Source of the DNA: Syncephalastrum monosporum B8922
Lineage: Eukaryota > Mucoromycota > Mucoromycetes > Mucorales > Syncephalastraceae
Assembly (NCBI GenBank): GCA_000697355.1
Contig: JNEN01000776.1
Location: 1-64,000 of the forward strand
Length of the DNA stretch: 64,000 bases
Reading direction: 5' to 3'
Positions 12,139 through 23,843 of the stretch are shown here, piece after piece. The position numbers and the translations under genes are program-made. The first letter of the stretch is position 1. Each line of letters starts with the position of its first letter. The notes under the pieces are model-generated. The model saw only the letters and a list, made by a program, of their open reading frames with translations. It searched no databases and was not told the DNA's origin.

Positions 12139-13717
12139 GCAATTCAACTGATTATAAATCATACCTTGTTCTCCTCCTCCTTCTCCGATGATGACCTAAT
12201 ATGCATTGTTGCTAACTCCGCTTACAGCGAATTTTCTAGAGAAGTACTTACAGGACATGTCGATCTGCCGGAGCATATCTTGCTGATTAATTATACCTGT
12301 TGCTCTCTGCGTAAAAGATAGATGACGCCTCCAGGATACAAAAATATCGTCATGGCTCTCATCTTGAGCTCTCATATTGCATGCTTGGAAACGAATGAAC
12401 AGGTTTCATATGGAATAATTGTAACACTTTAATCCTAACTGTGGGATACGCTCTGAGCTCTATAAGGTGAGCAAGGAAAAAAAAGAATTACTTCAGCATA
12501 AGCTTTGTGCGACGACAGGTGCGAACGCCTGCAATTTCCATTTTTGTGATGCCACGTAATCTGAAGTGAACAAGTGCACGCGATTGGCGGCACCGTGCCA
12601 AAATTTATGCGCTGATGCAAGATTATGTTCTCAGTCCCATTATTTTTCGATGGTAATTGAGGGAGGGACCTTGGTGGGAAGGGCATTGGTTTTGTGGAGA
12701 AGATTAATACTGGTCCCATAGTGAACATTGACATTAAAATAGGATATCTGTCAGCGACAACGAAAAGCAAGCCAGTGCGCGACCTGGTGCCTTGATCAGT
12801 ATCATATAATGCCCATCCTTGGGCAAAGGAAATGGCTATGGCGAGGTCAAAGCCAAATATCCAATATAGTGCTTTCAATCATCGGTTGGTTAGTACTGAC
12901 CCTCTACTATTCAAGAGATTGGACAAGGCTGCATGGGACAAGTGCAATCGGAAGTCATCTTTGCCTGCTGGTGCATCAGAGTAGCACTTTTTTTCTGGTG
13001 GCCATTTAGGCTTCCCTTTCATGTTTCTAATGCAAAACGATTTCACTATACTAGCCGCCAGTACAAATTTTTGCCCACCACCGATGCCTGCACATTCAAT
13101 CCCTCCCAGATCCTCGATGATATTGCACAAGTCACACGTTATAATCGCAATGAGCCATCAAAGTTCCCACCGATAACCCTGGTTGAATTTCTTGCCCCGG
13201 CCAGATATTCCTCGCGAAATGTAAAACATAGCCCAAAGCGTTTTGGTGATTTCTCTCTTAGCTTTCCACAGACATCAAGAGAACACCCATGCCCTTTGTC
13301 AGGAAGAGCCTTACACCTGAAGGAGTGGGCCATCAAGCTTCAGTGGAATGAATATCATGCACAAACGCACACCTATACCATGTGTGGAAACGCCTATATC
13401 CCGTCGTACTCAGTCACGACGGGATCCTTCCCCTTTTCGGACAAGTGAATGCTCATAGCTGCGATTTCTCGTGTAGATTGAGCATTACTGTATCCTTAAA
13501 GACCCAAAGAACAAGTCTTGTTCTATAAACCTAACTCGGCATAGGACGTCCTGTTTGTCATGCAAGGCGAATTCAACATTTCGCGCAACACACTGAGCTT
13601 TTGGCCCCTGCCGGACTTTTCCCATCAGGATGAACTAATTTTCGCACAACCTGCAGCTGTGCTCGCTACTGAGCGAATTTAATTTGCGGAAGATATCATA
13701 CACTATGTATAGGCTAT
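12139..13717. other. 1.6 kb spacer between reductase copies 2 and 3, no confident gene
   Basis: A 171-residue plus-strand frame (12933-13448) and two minus-strand frames (12879-13130, 12435-12878) overlap. The minus frames contain GIGGGQKFVLAASIVKSF and GKPKWPPEKK. None has a recognised domain or convincing introns. The stretch is much longer than the spacer between copies 1 and 2, so it may be an insertion or a dead gene. Confidence 0.35.
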
Positions 13718-14824
13718 TTACAGGTCAGCGATCTTAACGACCTGCTTTCCAAAGTTGTTTCCACGCAGCACGTCGATGAGAGCGTCAGGGGTTTTGTCGA
13801 TGCCGTTGGCAACGGTCTCGCGGTACTTGATCTTGCCCTGCTGGAGCCATTCAGTCACTTGCTGCATAAATTCAGCCTCCATGTCCATCGAATCGCCAAC
13901 AATGAAACCTTCGATGCGGAGACGCTTGGCCACGACCTGCATCAGGTTGTGGACACCCTCGGGCTTCTCACGGTTGTACTGCGAAATCATACCGCACGCG
14001 ACAATGCGGCCATAGGTGTTCATGTGGTTGATGACAGCCTCGAGCATGGCACCGCCGACGTTCTCAAAGTAGACATCGATGCCGTTAGGGCACAGCTCAC
14101 CGAGCTTCTGGTTCGCGTCGGACGTCTTGTAGTTGAATGCACCGTCAAAGCCAATTTCCTTGAGGTAGGCCACCTTCTCCTCGGAGCCGGCCGAGCCGAC
14201 GACGTGCATCCCGAGGACCTTGCCGATCTGGCCCACAAGCTGACCAACCGCGCCGGAAGCAGCTGAAACATACAGGGTTTCACCAGACTTGGGCAGGCCG
14301 TATTTCTTCAGACTACACAAAGGCTGCTTAATTCTCTCGCTTTTCGGTAGCGGCTTTCTCGCTTGCTCTTACCCGACGTAGGCCGTCATGCCGGGCATGC
14401 CCAAGACACCCAGGTAGTTGGTGATAGGCAGGCCGGTTGACTTGGGATCATTGCGCACCTTGTAGTAGTTGAGAAGCGGACCAGTGACCTTGGTGTACTC
14501 CTCAAAGACACCCGCGCCCGTCAAACCATACACTAAATCGCCTTCCTTGACGCTGGGATTGTTGGACTTGACAACCACGCTCATCGTGTTGCCAGTCATG
14601 GGTTTGTTCAGAGGGAACGCAGGCGCGTACGACTTGATGGAAGCGTCTCGCATACGGCCGCGCATGTAAGGGTCGACAGACAAGGCGAGATTCTTGATCA
14701 CGTACTCGTTCTCGGCCAAGGGCGCGTCGAGATCGAACTGCGATTCCTTCACCTGCATGTGCTCGCCGGCAACGGGGAAGGTGGTTGGGATCTTGGTGAA
14801 CAGGACTTGCTTGTTGGAGACCAT
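13718..14824 (-). CDS. NADP-dependent alkenal/enone reductase, MDR superfamily (array copy 3)
   Basis: Exons 14824-14373 and 14312-13718 give 348 residues. I chose the ATG at 14824 (MVSNKQVLFTKIPTTFPV) over an in-frame ATG at 14872. It aligns with the start of copy 2, and a TATA box at 14892-14898 leaves too little leader for the upstream ATG. The domain layout is identical to copy 2, with the cofactor loop [20 protein letters not shown]. Coding sequence is more GC-rich than the surrounding spacers. Copies 2 and 3 look like a recent tandem duplication with conserved intron position. Function is as for copy 2: NADPH-dependent reduction of activated double bonds, substrate unknown. Confidence 0.93.
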
Positions 14825-14891
14825 CACTGAGTTTGGAGAGTGGAAGAAAGAAGACAGAGGTGCGTCATGCATGCATGTCTGCCTCGCTTTT

Positions 14892-14898
14892 TTTTATA
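14892..14898 (-). promoter_or_regulatory. TATA box of reductase copy 3
   Basis: TATAAAA on the minus strand, 68 bases upstream of the start at 14824. It supports the shorter N-terminus. Confidence 0.5.
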
Positions 14899-15419
14899 AC
14901 AGTACATGCATTTTACGCGTGCGCACAACTCCGCGATGACAAATCAAAACTTGGCTGTCATTTTTCTCTGGTTTTCTGCAAGATACTTCTTTTCTTTTGC
15001 TTACCAAAGCTTTTTCTGTGAACCACCGCTATACATACTCCGAAAGCTGCCTGTCAGCTTCCAACGATCCATTGCCTATCATGACGTGCTAAAGACTAGA
15101 TTATAGATTATGCAAGCACCCTCAATAGCTTTCTTGTGTATAAGGCTCTTAAGCAAATAAGCAGTTGCCACAAAGCAGGAGCAATCGTGGTGAATTCATA
15201 TCGATATGAGAAGCAGCCAAAAAAAAAGAAAAAAGTTCAGTCTGTTACACAAACCCTTAGACTTGCTTTTATCAGGATTGCATAATGGGACTAAATCGGC
15301 GTGTGAGTCTGTTGAAAAGAGCATGTATGCAGTGATCCTACAACCCCTTTTCAGACAGGTAGAATACTGTATAACTAGGATGTTAGCGTGCAATACGTTA
15401 TACTAGGGTCTTCATTAAT
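14899..15419. other. Intergenic, divergent promoter region
   Basis: AT-rich DNA between reductase copy 3 (minus) and the membrane-protein gene (plus). Overlapping short frames show no coding character. A TATAAC-like stretch near 15370 could serve the plus-strand gene. Confidence 0.4.
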
Positions 15420-15842
15420 ATGCAACCACAAATGACATCCAAAGCAACAGAAGAAAACAGCCTTTCACCGCTGACACAATCTGAATCTGTACCACAGGAA
15501 GACGATGTATCTTGCTGTCCCTCGCTGGAATTCTATTGTTTCTTCCTCGGATTTCTCTTCCCCTTTGCTTGGTTTATTGGCAGCAGTGAATACTGTGGTT
15601 GTCGCGATCCTCTGCCTCCCAGTGCAAGGCGATGGAAAAAATTTTGCCGTATCGCAGCCACCCTCTCTCTGACAACCATCATTGTCATTGTCGCTGTACT
15701 CATGGTAGTTCAGCCGTCTCTGTTTGGCCTTCGCTCAGGCAACTCTTCCGGCATTCAGACTTCGTCTGCGACTTCTACCGCGAACAAGCCAGGCGTACCG
15801 TTGACGGACACCAGCCGAGACGGCTATTTTCATCGACTTTGA
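15420..15842 (+). CDS. Small membrane protein with two hydrophobic segments, unknown
   Basis: A 140-residue uninterrupted frame from ATG 15420. Residues 1-30 are hydrophilic and acidic. A Cys-containing hydrophobic stretch follows (FYCFFLGFLFPFAWFIG, about 39-55), then a Cys/Pro turn (CGCRDPLPPSARRWKKFC) with basic residues. A strong transmembrane helix comes next (LSLTTIIVIVAVLMVV, about 83-98), then a Ser/Thr-rich tail. The positive loop between the hydrophobic segments suggests a hairpin or a C-terminal single-pass anchor. The paired cysteines before each segment could be palmitoylated; this is inference. I do not recognise a named family. It is convergent with the metacaspase gene. Confidence 0.65.
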   Translation: MQPQMTSKATEENSLSPLTQSESVPQEDDVSCCPSLEFYCFFLGFLFPFAWFIGSSEYCGCRDPLPPSARRWKKFCRIAATLSLTTIIVIVAVLMVVQPSLFGLRSGNSSGIQTSSATSTANKPGVPLTDTSRDGYFHRL

Positions 15843-16087
15843 AAGTGGCTCCCTTCTGCATTTAGTCTATATACAACGTAACACCTTTTCCTTTTACCCA
15901 AGAACTCTTAATCAATGCTTTGGCTGTGAAAGTATATTGTGTCAAATGACGATGGTTACTCGTCTGAAATGGATGATGGATTTTAAATATGCATGTTCTG
16001 AATGAATGATGGTTGTTTCTAAGCATGATAGACGATATGGTACATGATACATGTCGAGCCTATTCATGGAATTTAGCATGCACTCTC

Positions 16088-17779
16088 TTAGCATGTAAAC
16101 TTCATTTCCACGTCAATAGGATGGGAGCTGCTTAATTGCGGTCGCTGAGAATAATGCTGACCCAGGATCTCACGCAGATTGTTCAGCAGATCATGATATG
16201 ACTGATCCGGGTTTTCGCGCAAGGTAGCTGTAAAGAGAACCACGTCATCTCAGCGGAATGTCCCCCTTTCTTCTTTGCTCTGCGGCTTACTTGTCAATGC
16301 ATGACTCATGGCACCCGTTGACTGCCCTTCTTCTTGTGCATCGGCCGAGGTCTGATAATCCTTGCACCCTGAAAGCATTATTACATCCGCGGGAGAGCTA
16401 TTGGTGCGCCGGTTCTGCTCAGAGATGTCACGCGCATCTTTAAGCTGATGCCCGAGCTCCTTGATAGAGTCGATGGCAGCTTCCTTATCGCCATCCGTCA
16501 CAAAACGTAAGCCTGTATTGAGGATGGTTCGACTAGCGAATTTAAACAAGTTGTCTTCTTTGATTTCTCCTTGTGTGGAATAGACATAGGGCAAATCAAG
16601 GGCCTGCACATGTGTTATCCTTGAGTATACGATCATCCACGGTACATCTTGGGAACTATCTTCTTACCGTTCCACTGTGACAGCTATCGAACACGGCTGT
16701 AAGGCGACAACCAGCTGGCAAAGGTCGAACAACCAAATCATGCATGTCCTAATTCATGCACATTCATATGTCCTGTCAGCTCAGTCTGCGTAGCACAAAT
16801 AATTATGGGCTTACATCATCAATGAGCTGGCCTGAATCTCCCTCAAAATCTTTGAAGTCGAGAGGGTATATGGTCTCACTATACAAACACGTGTCAGAAG
16901 AACAACAATATCAGACATACGTCTCTCCACATACTCGAATCCGTCGAACTCGTCTCCGCTCAAGTCCTTGACACGTCCACCGTGACCACTGAAATGCAAG
17001 AAAAAGCTATGTATGTACACAAGATATCAGTCACAGGCGCGCAGAGTGCTTCATATGCAGATATTTACGAGTCGTTTTCTTGAGCGTCATCGACAAGCCA
17101 CTGCATACCATTGATAATGTTGGCTCGTGTGGGCAAAAATTTCTCCTCTTCTTGGTCATCTGTCAAAATCACCATATCCTCCTATTTTATGTTCACGCCG
17201 GCTCTCAGGATCAAGACACAATTACATTGAAGTGAGATTTTACCTCTTTAAAGCCATACAGATCTATAAGGAACTCCTTGATATTATGGACATCGTTGAT
17301 GCAGCCTATGTGGACATGTTCGTCTATATAAGCAAGATCGCCTTTTTGTTTCTCCTTTTTTGTCTTATTCACCTTTAAGTTCGTTCTCCGTGCCAATATA
17401 ATTGATACCAATCAATAAGGCTCGCTTTCGTCCCTGGCCTGTCGTAGTTATTCGTATCTCCTTTAAGCCCAAACACGACAGTCACAAAGAGAGTTACTAC
17501 TTACAGTTTGAGAGCGTGTACTCGGGTGGGGCGTTTGAAAACGCAGGATGAACATGCATCAAAAAGCCATTGTCGAGGTGTGTCGTGACGCCTTCCTCAG
17601 GAACTGTGACAATCTGGTGAGTACACTTTTTCCGATCTTCCGTTTCAACTCGTATGAGAAAATAAGAGCATACTTGGAGTTGAGGGGTAGCCGTAGTCCT
17701 GTGTTTACCATTGTATACATATGTATGAGGCGTTCGTCACATAATTGCATAAAAAATTCACCTGTACCTGTGTGCTCAT
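16088..17779 (-). CDS. Type I metacaspase (peptidase C14 fold)
   Basis: Eleven exons on the minus strand: 17779-17768, 17698-17674, 17603-17505, 17438-17373, 17305-17244, 17181-17069, 17006-16935, 16878-16815, 16748-16668, 16603-16291, 16227-16088 (348 residues). Two exons are tiny (12 and 25 bases). The N-terminus is short ([17 protein letters not shown]) and lacks the long Gln/Pro prodomain of many fungal metacaspases. The p20 core starts [18 protein letters not shown]. The catalytic His is in [11 protein letters not shown] (about residue 134) and the catalytic Cys in VFDSCHSGT (about residue 194). The p10 part has [18 protein letters not shown]. The C-terminus [11 protein letters not shown] is typical of the family. 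These Ca2+-dependent Arg/Lys-specific proteases act in stress, ageing and protein-aggregate control. Confidence 0.93.
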
Positions 17780-17834
17780 GTTTGAAGCAAAGAAAGTTGA
17801 AGAAGCAGTACAGAATAAGCATTAGACGTCCTCC

Positions 17835-17841
17835 TTTTATA
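17835..17841 (-). promoter_or_regulatory. TATA box of the metacaspase gene
   Basis: TATAAAA on the minus strand, 56 bases upstream of the ATG at 17779. It is followed by a CT-rich leader (CTTCTTCAACTTTCTTTG), which supports the 12-base first exon as the true start. Confidence 0.55.
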
Positions 17842-18299
17842 GGTAAAGCACTTGTCACATGGTGAGTGCCGTTGAGCCGCTGCGGCAAACACTGCTTCTC
17901 TTATTTAGCTTATGCGTTTGCACAAATTTGTATGCCCGAACGCTACACAATTAGGGAAGAAGATATGCTTAGCCTTTCCGCAGTAATGCTCAAGTGTCAC
18001 CGAGGCTGCGTCATAACTTTTTGAGAGAGCGGTTGCTTCGTAGCGTTTTGGAGTCGACTTGTTCATTTGTTCACTTGCGCATATCCTCAAGCTCAGGTCT
18101 TCGAGACAGTGATTCTTCAATAACTGTGTGGGTTAATACGAAAAGTTTCTTGGCCTTGTGACACAGGTGTAAAAATCAGTGACGACTATTACCGTGCCGA
18201 CATCTTGACACTGTGGATATTCGGATGAAAGGAAACATATTGTGCGGCGCATGGTCGACTTCGAGAACATTCACAGAAGTAATTTAATACGCTATAGGG
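17842..18299. other. Intergenic between metacaspase promoter and repeat
   Basis: Only short overlapping frames; no recognised gene or RNA. Confidence 0.4.
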
Positions 18300-20010
18300 C
18301 ATCTTATGGTTCCTCCAAGCCTTGCGTTACACCATTCTATATCGGGCGGAAGAGAACAAAACAAGGATAGTGTATTGGTGTGGCTCGGGCTCCTCCACGC
18401 AAAAAAGCCTGAGCGTTGTCTCTGGCTTTACGCATAGCGCTGTGAGAATGAGTTGGAAGACCTCGCCCCGCGGTCAATAAATTTTTACCATGCAGTCTCC
18501 TTCTGCAGTCTCCACCCAATGGAAAGAAGCGAGATGGAGACGTTGGGCGCGTGAGCAATGAGATAATTACAAGGACAGTATATCATTGTTCTAAAAGCTA
18601 ATGTTTGAAATAAACAAGTATTTACATATAAAGGCCATTCTCTTGCGATGGATAAGGCTGGAATCCATGCTTTAGCTGATATAAATAGATACATAAAGCC
18701 TCACGATTCTAATCGTATCTTTTTATGGCACTGCTCCCCTGAGCTTTAACGTATTAAAGAATTCCGGTCTGTGAAGAGGAGAAGATAAAAATACAAGTAG
18801 AGATTGCGGCCGTTGCAGTATGACATAAATTGCCGAGGCTTCTAATGGTTTTGCGGTAAACATTCGTCCAAGGCATCAACAAGAAATTTGTTAAGTCGGC
18901 GGACGTGCCTCGGTCTTTTTGATGCGCTCAAGGTTCGAAAGCTCGAGGTGGTCCCCACTCACCCATCATCATAGCTGTGGAAGACGAGTTCATCGCATTC
19001 TGCGGCATCAATATTTGTACGACGACGCGCTCTCAAGTTCAGTATACGTATAAAAGACCTCAGGCACATTGCTGATGCACGCGTCACGTTCTCCTTTCCA
19101 TAGGCCCAGTAGTATTTCATGAAGTCCTTAGAGGCAAGGCATACATATAATTGCACAGTGGCATGCGTAGATTGACTCCAGACCAGCCTTGAATGGAAAT
19201 TCCACTACGATGCTCGTGTGGTTGACATCCGGGTGCTGTATGTACAGCAACAAGAAAGCTCTAGTAGAAGCTCTTCGGTGCTCCCTGTTTGCCTTGGTGC
19301 ACACCATCAAACAAAGTTGCGCAGGCGCATCAATACCTCGTCTGTGATTACTGTCGTTTCAATTCGGTGATAAAAATCCTCAAAAGGAGCAGTCGCGGAA
19401 GGGGAGAAAAGGACGTCTCGGAAATGGATGCGAGTCGCACCACACAGCTGCTAGAGCAGGATCTGATTTTTGCGGGTCTCCATCGCCATGTTGCCCAAGG
19501 CAAAGTGCGGCTCGAGAGCATGTCGAAGGGTGATAATATAGTCCATGCGAGGCTTCCAAGTAAACTGCGTGTCTGATGGGTTCTTACGTCAACACAGGTG
19601 AGTATTGTAGATCGATCAAGTTGGCTTGTTGCTGATATTGTTGTTTGTATATGGGATTTTGGCGAAAACGTTTGTTTTCGATTTTTGATTGTAGAGCTAT
19701 TTCTTGGTGTTATACTTGACGAAGACCTGTAATGAGCAATAGGTGTTGGGTTAGCTTCATTTGGTAGTAAAGGGGTGTATGGTGCAATGTAACGTACCAG
19801 TCAGCTACAAATTATGGGTTTAGCATGCACGTAAGAATAGAAAATAAGAAGAAAATAAAGGTTATGAAAAAGATCAAAGAGAAAAGGGCGTCTCTTGAAT
19901 AACCAAGCTGAAGGCGTTAAATGAGAGGAATGGGACATCCCTTATGTGTGTTAAAGAAATCTATAGGGCGGCTTGTGTTGTCTATAGAGTAGGCAAATGC
20001 AAAAAATTCA
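18300..20010 (-). repeat. Copy 1 of an unclassified interspersed repeat (inverted relative to 48.2-49.7 kb)
   Basis: Read on the minus strand from about 20010 to 18300, this segment parallels 48220-49740 of the plus strand almost throughout, with small indels. Shared landmarks in order: GACAACACAAGCCG; a GTACGT..CATTACAG intron-like block; a mini-frame ending VFVKYNTKK-stop; CATCAGACACGCAGT; a reading HPDVNHTSIVVEFPFKAG; KDFMKYYWAYGKENVTRAS; TDIAAEC-type residues with HSYDDG then GTGAGTGGGGACC; and an embedded decayed transposase piece in antisense. Stops and frameshifts make it non-functional as a whole. Neither LTRs nor terminal inverted repeats were identified, so the class (element, or dispersed gene plus flanks) is open. 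Confidence 0.75.
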
Positions 20011-20149
20011 AGAACAAAATAGCTGAAGGGTTGGGTAGAAAAGCTGTATTTGTGAGTTTGTAAAAGAACAAAACTATTTGCCTGTTTATACTGTTTCCAA
20101 ACTATGAAGAAAACAAGAATGATACAAGTGTTAAGTTGTTACGTGGATA
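20011..20149. other. Short gap between repeat copy 1 and RS-gene fragment
   Basis: AT-rich, without coding character. Confidence 0.3.
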
Positions 20150-20215
20150 AAGGCTCGGGGCCTTAGATGCGAGCGTGATATCGTCCCAGACAGCGACGCC
20201 TCAGCTGCCGGGGCC
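20150..20215 (-). repeat. Fragment of the 3' end of the RS-tail gene (related to 50675-50740)
   Basis: On the minus strand GAGGCGTCGCTGTCTGGG is identical to the RS-tail gene at about 50.69 kb. Flanks continue the similarity (GAGGGAGGCC before; ATCACGCTCGC after, with small changes). It lies between repeat copy 1 and the Zn2Cys6 gene, so it is a dispersed scrap of that gene family. Confidence 0.65.
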
Positions 20216-20543
20216 TCCCTCAAGCATGCATCTGAATCTCGGGGAAGATGGATTACTATGCGACTGACTATCCAATGACGGTTTGAACACAGGTTTAATA
20301 GAAGCATATATATTGTCTGCAGTATGAGATGCATTTTTGGGGGTGTTGCCGCCAAGCGGTGTTACATAGATACATTGGTGTCGGTCCACAGAATAGATAG
20401 AGAAATATGCTTTTTTTTTGACGAGATGTCGGATGAAAGGAAAGAAAGTAAAGTTTGATATTTACATGATGAAATTAAGGCATGGAGAACGTAGGCCCAT
20501 TACCAAACAAGAAATTGGCCCAGGCTTCTACTCGGCGCATGTT

Positions 20544-23500
20544 TCAGTCTCTGAGATGCAAAAATGGACGCCCACACTTACCTTGCGCCTCGAAACCGCT
20601 GGTATCGTCGGTGAAAGGTGCACCAGCAGATGAGAAGAGTTGCTGCCACGTGGCCTGGGACAGCGCCTGAGGCTCTGTACTATTATCCAGGGAAGAGCCT
20701 TCAGAAGCTATAGCCGATGGGTACATCCACTGCTCATTAGTGGAAGTGGCCGAAGTGGCCGAGGCAGCAGGAGCTGCAGGTGTCTTGGGCTGCTCAAAAC
20801 CGGAGACGATTTGCTGCATGCTCATGGGAGAGTACTGCCGCTGTTGCTGGTTTCCCGCCTGAGGCATCGCAGCTGGCGCCTGTGGTTGCTGTGTATGTTG
20901 TTGTACAGAAGCGTTCGCGGTCGGCGATGCCTCGCTGGACTTGTTGCCACTGTCACCGCCAGCGGTTGTGGCTGTCTCTTTGTTCAGAGGGTCGGCACGC
21001 AGTAGTCCGATCAATTTCTCGAGAAAGGGAACAACAGGCGGGCCATAAGGAATATCGCGATTGAGCGCAGTAAGGCACTCGTCCTTGCTTATCCGGACGT
21101 ACTCTCTTGCAGATGCTGCTAGCTGAGGGTCGCTGCTCGTACAGTTGTACACGTGGATAAGTGCAGCCTGGAAAACAGAGTATGCTATGTATGTATCAAA
21201 AGTTGGTGAGTTCACACGATATTAATTAAGGTTCTCCCGGAAGCGTACCAGATGAATTCCAACCAAATCGAGCGATACTCATGGTAGGGGTCACTCTGGC
21301 GATATCAATAATAAGAGTGGCGGCATTGATACACCGCTGGCTCGACTCTGCATATTTATCCGCGTCCGCTCCCTCTGCAATGATGAAAGGTCGGTGAAGC
21401 AAGAGGGTGACAGAGTGATAACAGATCGTGAGAGCGCCGCCCTGCGTCAGCTTCTTGGTATTGGCATACTTGTGCGGATCTGTTCGTAGCATATTGATGT
21501 CCTCTGGTGTGATGCGGCAGTCGTCTGGCAGCTGCTGAAACCACTCCGTTAACATGCTCTGGAGCTTGTTAACCGTCTGCTCCATGGCCGCCGACTTGTA
21601 CCCGGCTGCCTTGGCCTTGGGGGAGTACACCCTCCGTAGCACCTCACCAAGGATACCAGACAGTTTGGCAAAGTTGACGAAAATGGTGTAATCTTCGTCT
21701 GGGTGCGCACCCGCCGGATCAGGGAGGTCAACGTCGCAGTCCGAATCAGCAATCGCCAAGGGTCGGCCCATCACAGCGCAGCACCATCGATCCGTCACGT
21801 AGACACTGTACCACAGCCGTTTTCGCGCCTCTGTCGCATCCTTGGATCCTTGCGTGCTGGTCAACGAACGGTGTAAACCAAGATCCTGAGCCTGTAGAAA
21901 ACGCGGATAAGCTGATGTTCGCACAGTGACTCGAAGGAAGGCTTACCATTCTCACTGCCATGCCTGCAAGGATCCAATTACGGTAAGAGCTGGTTGAATA
22001 TGTGGGATGACTACAGAGGATAACGAGGGCCTGGATCGTCGATATACGTGGCACAAGATATTCGGCGCGAATCATTTCTGCGGCCCGGTCACTCAGTTCG
22101 TGAAACACATCGTCGCGTTCCACACCCAAATCTTTGAATAGTGGGCTGTTTGAGGGCAGTAAGAAGCATGAATATGTGCACATGGCATACACCAAAAGTG
22201 AGGGAGGCGGGGGAGACGTCCGTCCGTCAAAGGCGTCCATAAACTGGTCCTTTCTAATGATCGGTAAGGTGGCAGCCGGAATATCGAAATAACTATCGCG
22301 CCAAATTCAAACCGGCTTAATTCACTGGAAAAACCAAAAAAAAAAAAAAAAATGGCAGAGCATCGATTTACCTGCGTACGAGCACCTCAACCACCTTTCG
22401 TGGAACGGGATCTTCCTTTGCCTGCAGTCGCCCGCGAAGCATGCTCTCATTTTCTTTGGCTGTCATGTCCCGGACCAGCACCAGGTCGTCATCATCTACG
22501 TTCATTGTGCGCAGTTTCACCTCTCCGTCCGGCGCTTTGAAGGTGATGTTTTTAAGGCCTTTGGGTATGGTAGCCGTGGGGTCGCTCTTCCCAGTGGCGC
22601 CATTGTCGTCGAGGAAGTCGCGCATTAGGTAATAGCCAGACGAGCTGCCGAGATAGCGGACGACGCTGTCCTTCTGTTCGTTCGCCATGTCCTTGTCTAT
22701 GGTATCGGGAGATGCCCGCTTAGCAGAAGGCTGCTCGTGTCCTGCATAACTCGACGGCTCAGAGAGCGGCTGCGGCATTGTGGGAGAGTCCGACTCATCC
22801 GTGTTCTCGTCGGCATCACGCTTTCGCTTCTGACGCGGGGTCGCGTCTGAATCCTCATTTTTATCGGACTGTATCGTCTCTAAAAGTTTCTCCATCTTTT
22901 TGAGACGAGTTTCAAGGCTCTCGATATATCTATAGGAGGCAGACCGTTGAGTGGAAAAAGTCCAGACGTGGACTGAATAAACGTACCCTTTCGGGGGGCC
23001 TCTCTTTTTGGCAGTCTTCAATGGAGTGTTAGACTCATGCAGATAAGTAAAGTTATGCAAACAAACATACGTCGTTGAAGGTGCATTCCCAATCATATTG
23101 GCGGCATGTCGTGCAAGGGAACACAGAGTCGACATCACATCTAGCGTACATGAAATAAAGCGAGATGAATAATGAAAAACACGGATGGTCAGAAGATTAG
23201 GGGTTTACTTGATTTTCTTGCGTCGACAGGTGTCACCTAAACAAATGACATGCGTGTCAGAACATAAGAAGATAAATGCAGATGGACCGAGGTCAGCGAG
23301 AAGCTAAAGCTTGGACTCCTTACATGCGCGGGTGATCCGAGTCCGGCGGTTCGAGGCTGCGGCGGACGCAGCCGAGGTGTTGGATGTACGACGTGCAGAA
23401 GGTTCGCCAGGCTCAGACAGGTCTTGGCGGGCCATGGGTGAAAACGCAGATGGGTTGTACGCTGCCGAGCCAGGAGACGAGTGTGCCATGTCGTTTTTCG

Positions 23501-23843
23501 CAGCATTTGTCGGAGCTGGCTGAGCCCGCAGAGGAGGTGGAGGGGAGTAGTTGTTATTATTATGGCTGCTGCTGCTGTTGGTGTTACCACTCGTCGAGGT
23601 CGGGTAAAGCGCATTCCGCCAGAATGCCGAAGACGAAGCCGGAGTCGACGTAGAAGTGTTCATGGGGAGCATGGCCGGCATGGGCTCGACAGTAGAGACC
23701 GGCGGGCGTGGAGGCTGTTGCTGTTGTTGCTGTTGCTGCTGTTGCTGCTGGGGTCGCTGGTGTGAATGAGGGAGGTGGGGGCGGTCGGCGGCCGAAGTAC
23801 TATACCCTCCAGGGTATGGATCGCGTTGGTTCGGATCGTTCAT
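20544..23843 (-). CDS. Zn2Cys6 transcription factor with fungal-specific regulatory domain
   Basis: Exons: 23843-23324, 23236-23209, 23140-23071, 23015-22987, 22929-22372, 22292-21947, 21891-21249, then 21184 onward (at least 944 residues). Start is the ATG at 23843 (MNDPNQRDPYPGGY); the frame upstream only offers TTG. A 12-Gln run lies at about 32-43. The zinc cluster is split over three exons: C174-X2-C177-X6-C184-X7-C192-X2-C195-X6-C202, followed by KKRGPPKGYIESLETRLKKM, a linker and coiled coil. The middle region includes SYFDIPAATLPIIRKDQFMD, SLLVYAMCTYSCFLLP and DRWCCAVMGRPLAIADSD, typical of the Fungal_trans (PF04082) fold. The C-terminus is Gln/Pro/Ser-rich. A perfect donor at 20581 suggests a further exon, possibly 20409-20201, but that end overlaps repeat DNA. 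Target genes unknown; nuclear. Confidence 0.9.

Noticed and set aside
18300..20010. Possibility that the unclassified repeat is an LTR retrotransposon
   Set aside because: No reverse transcriptase, integrase or gag motifs and no direct terminal repeats were found in either copy.
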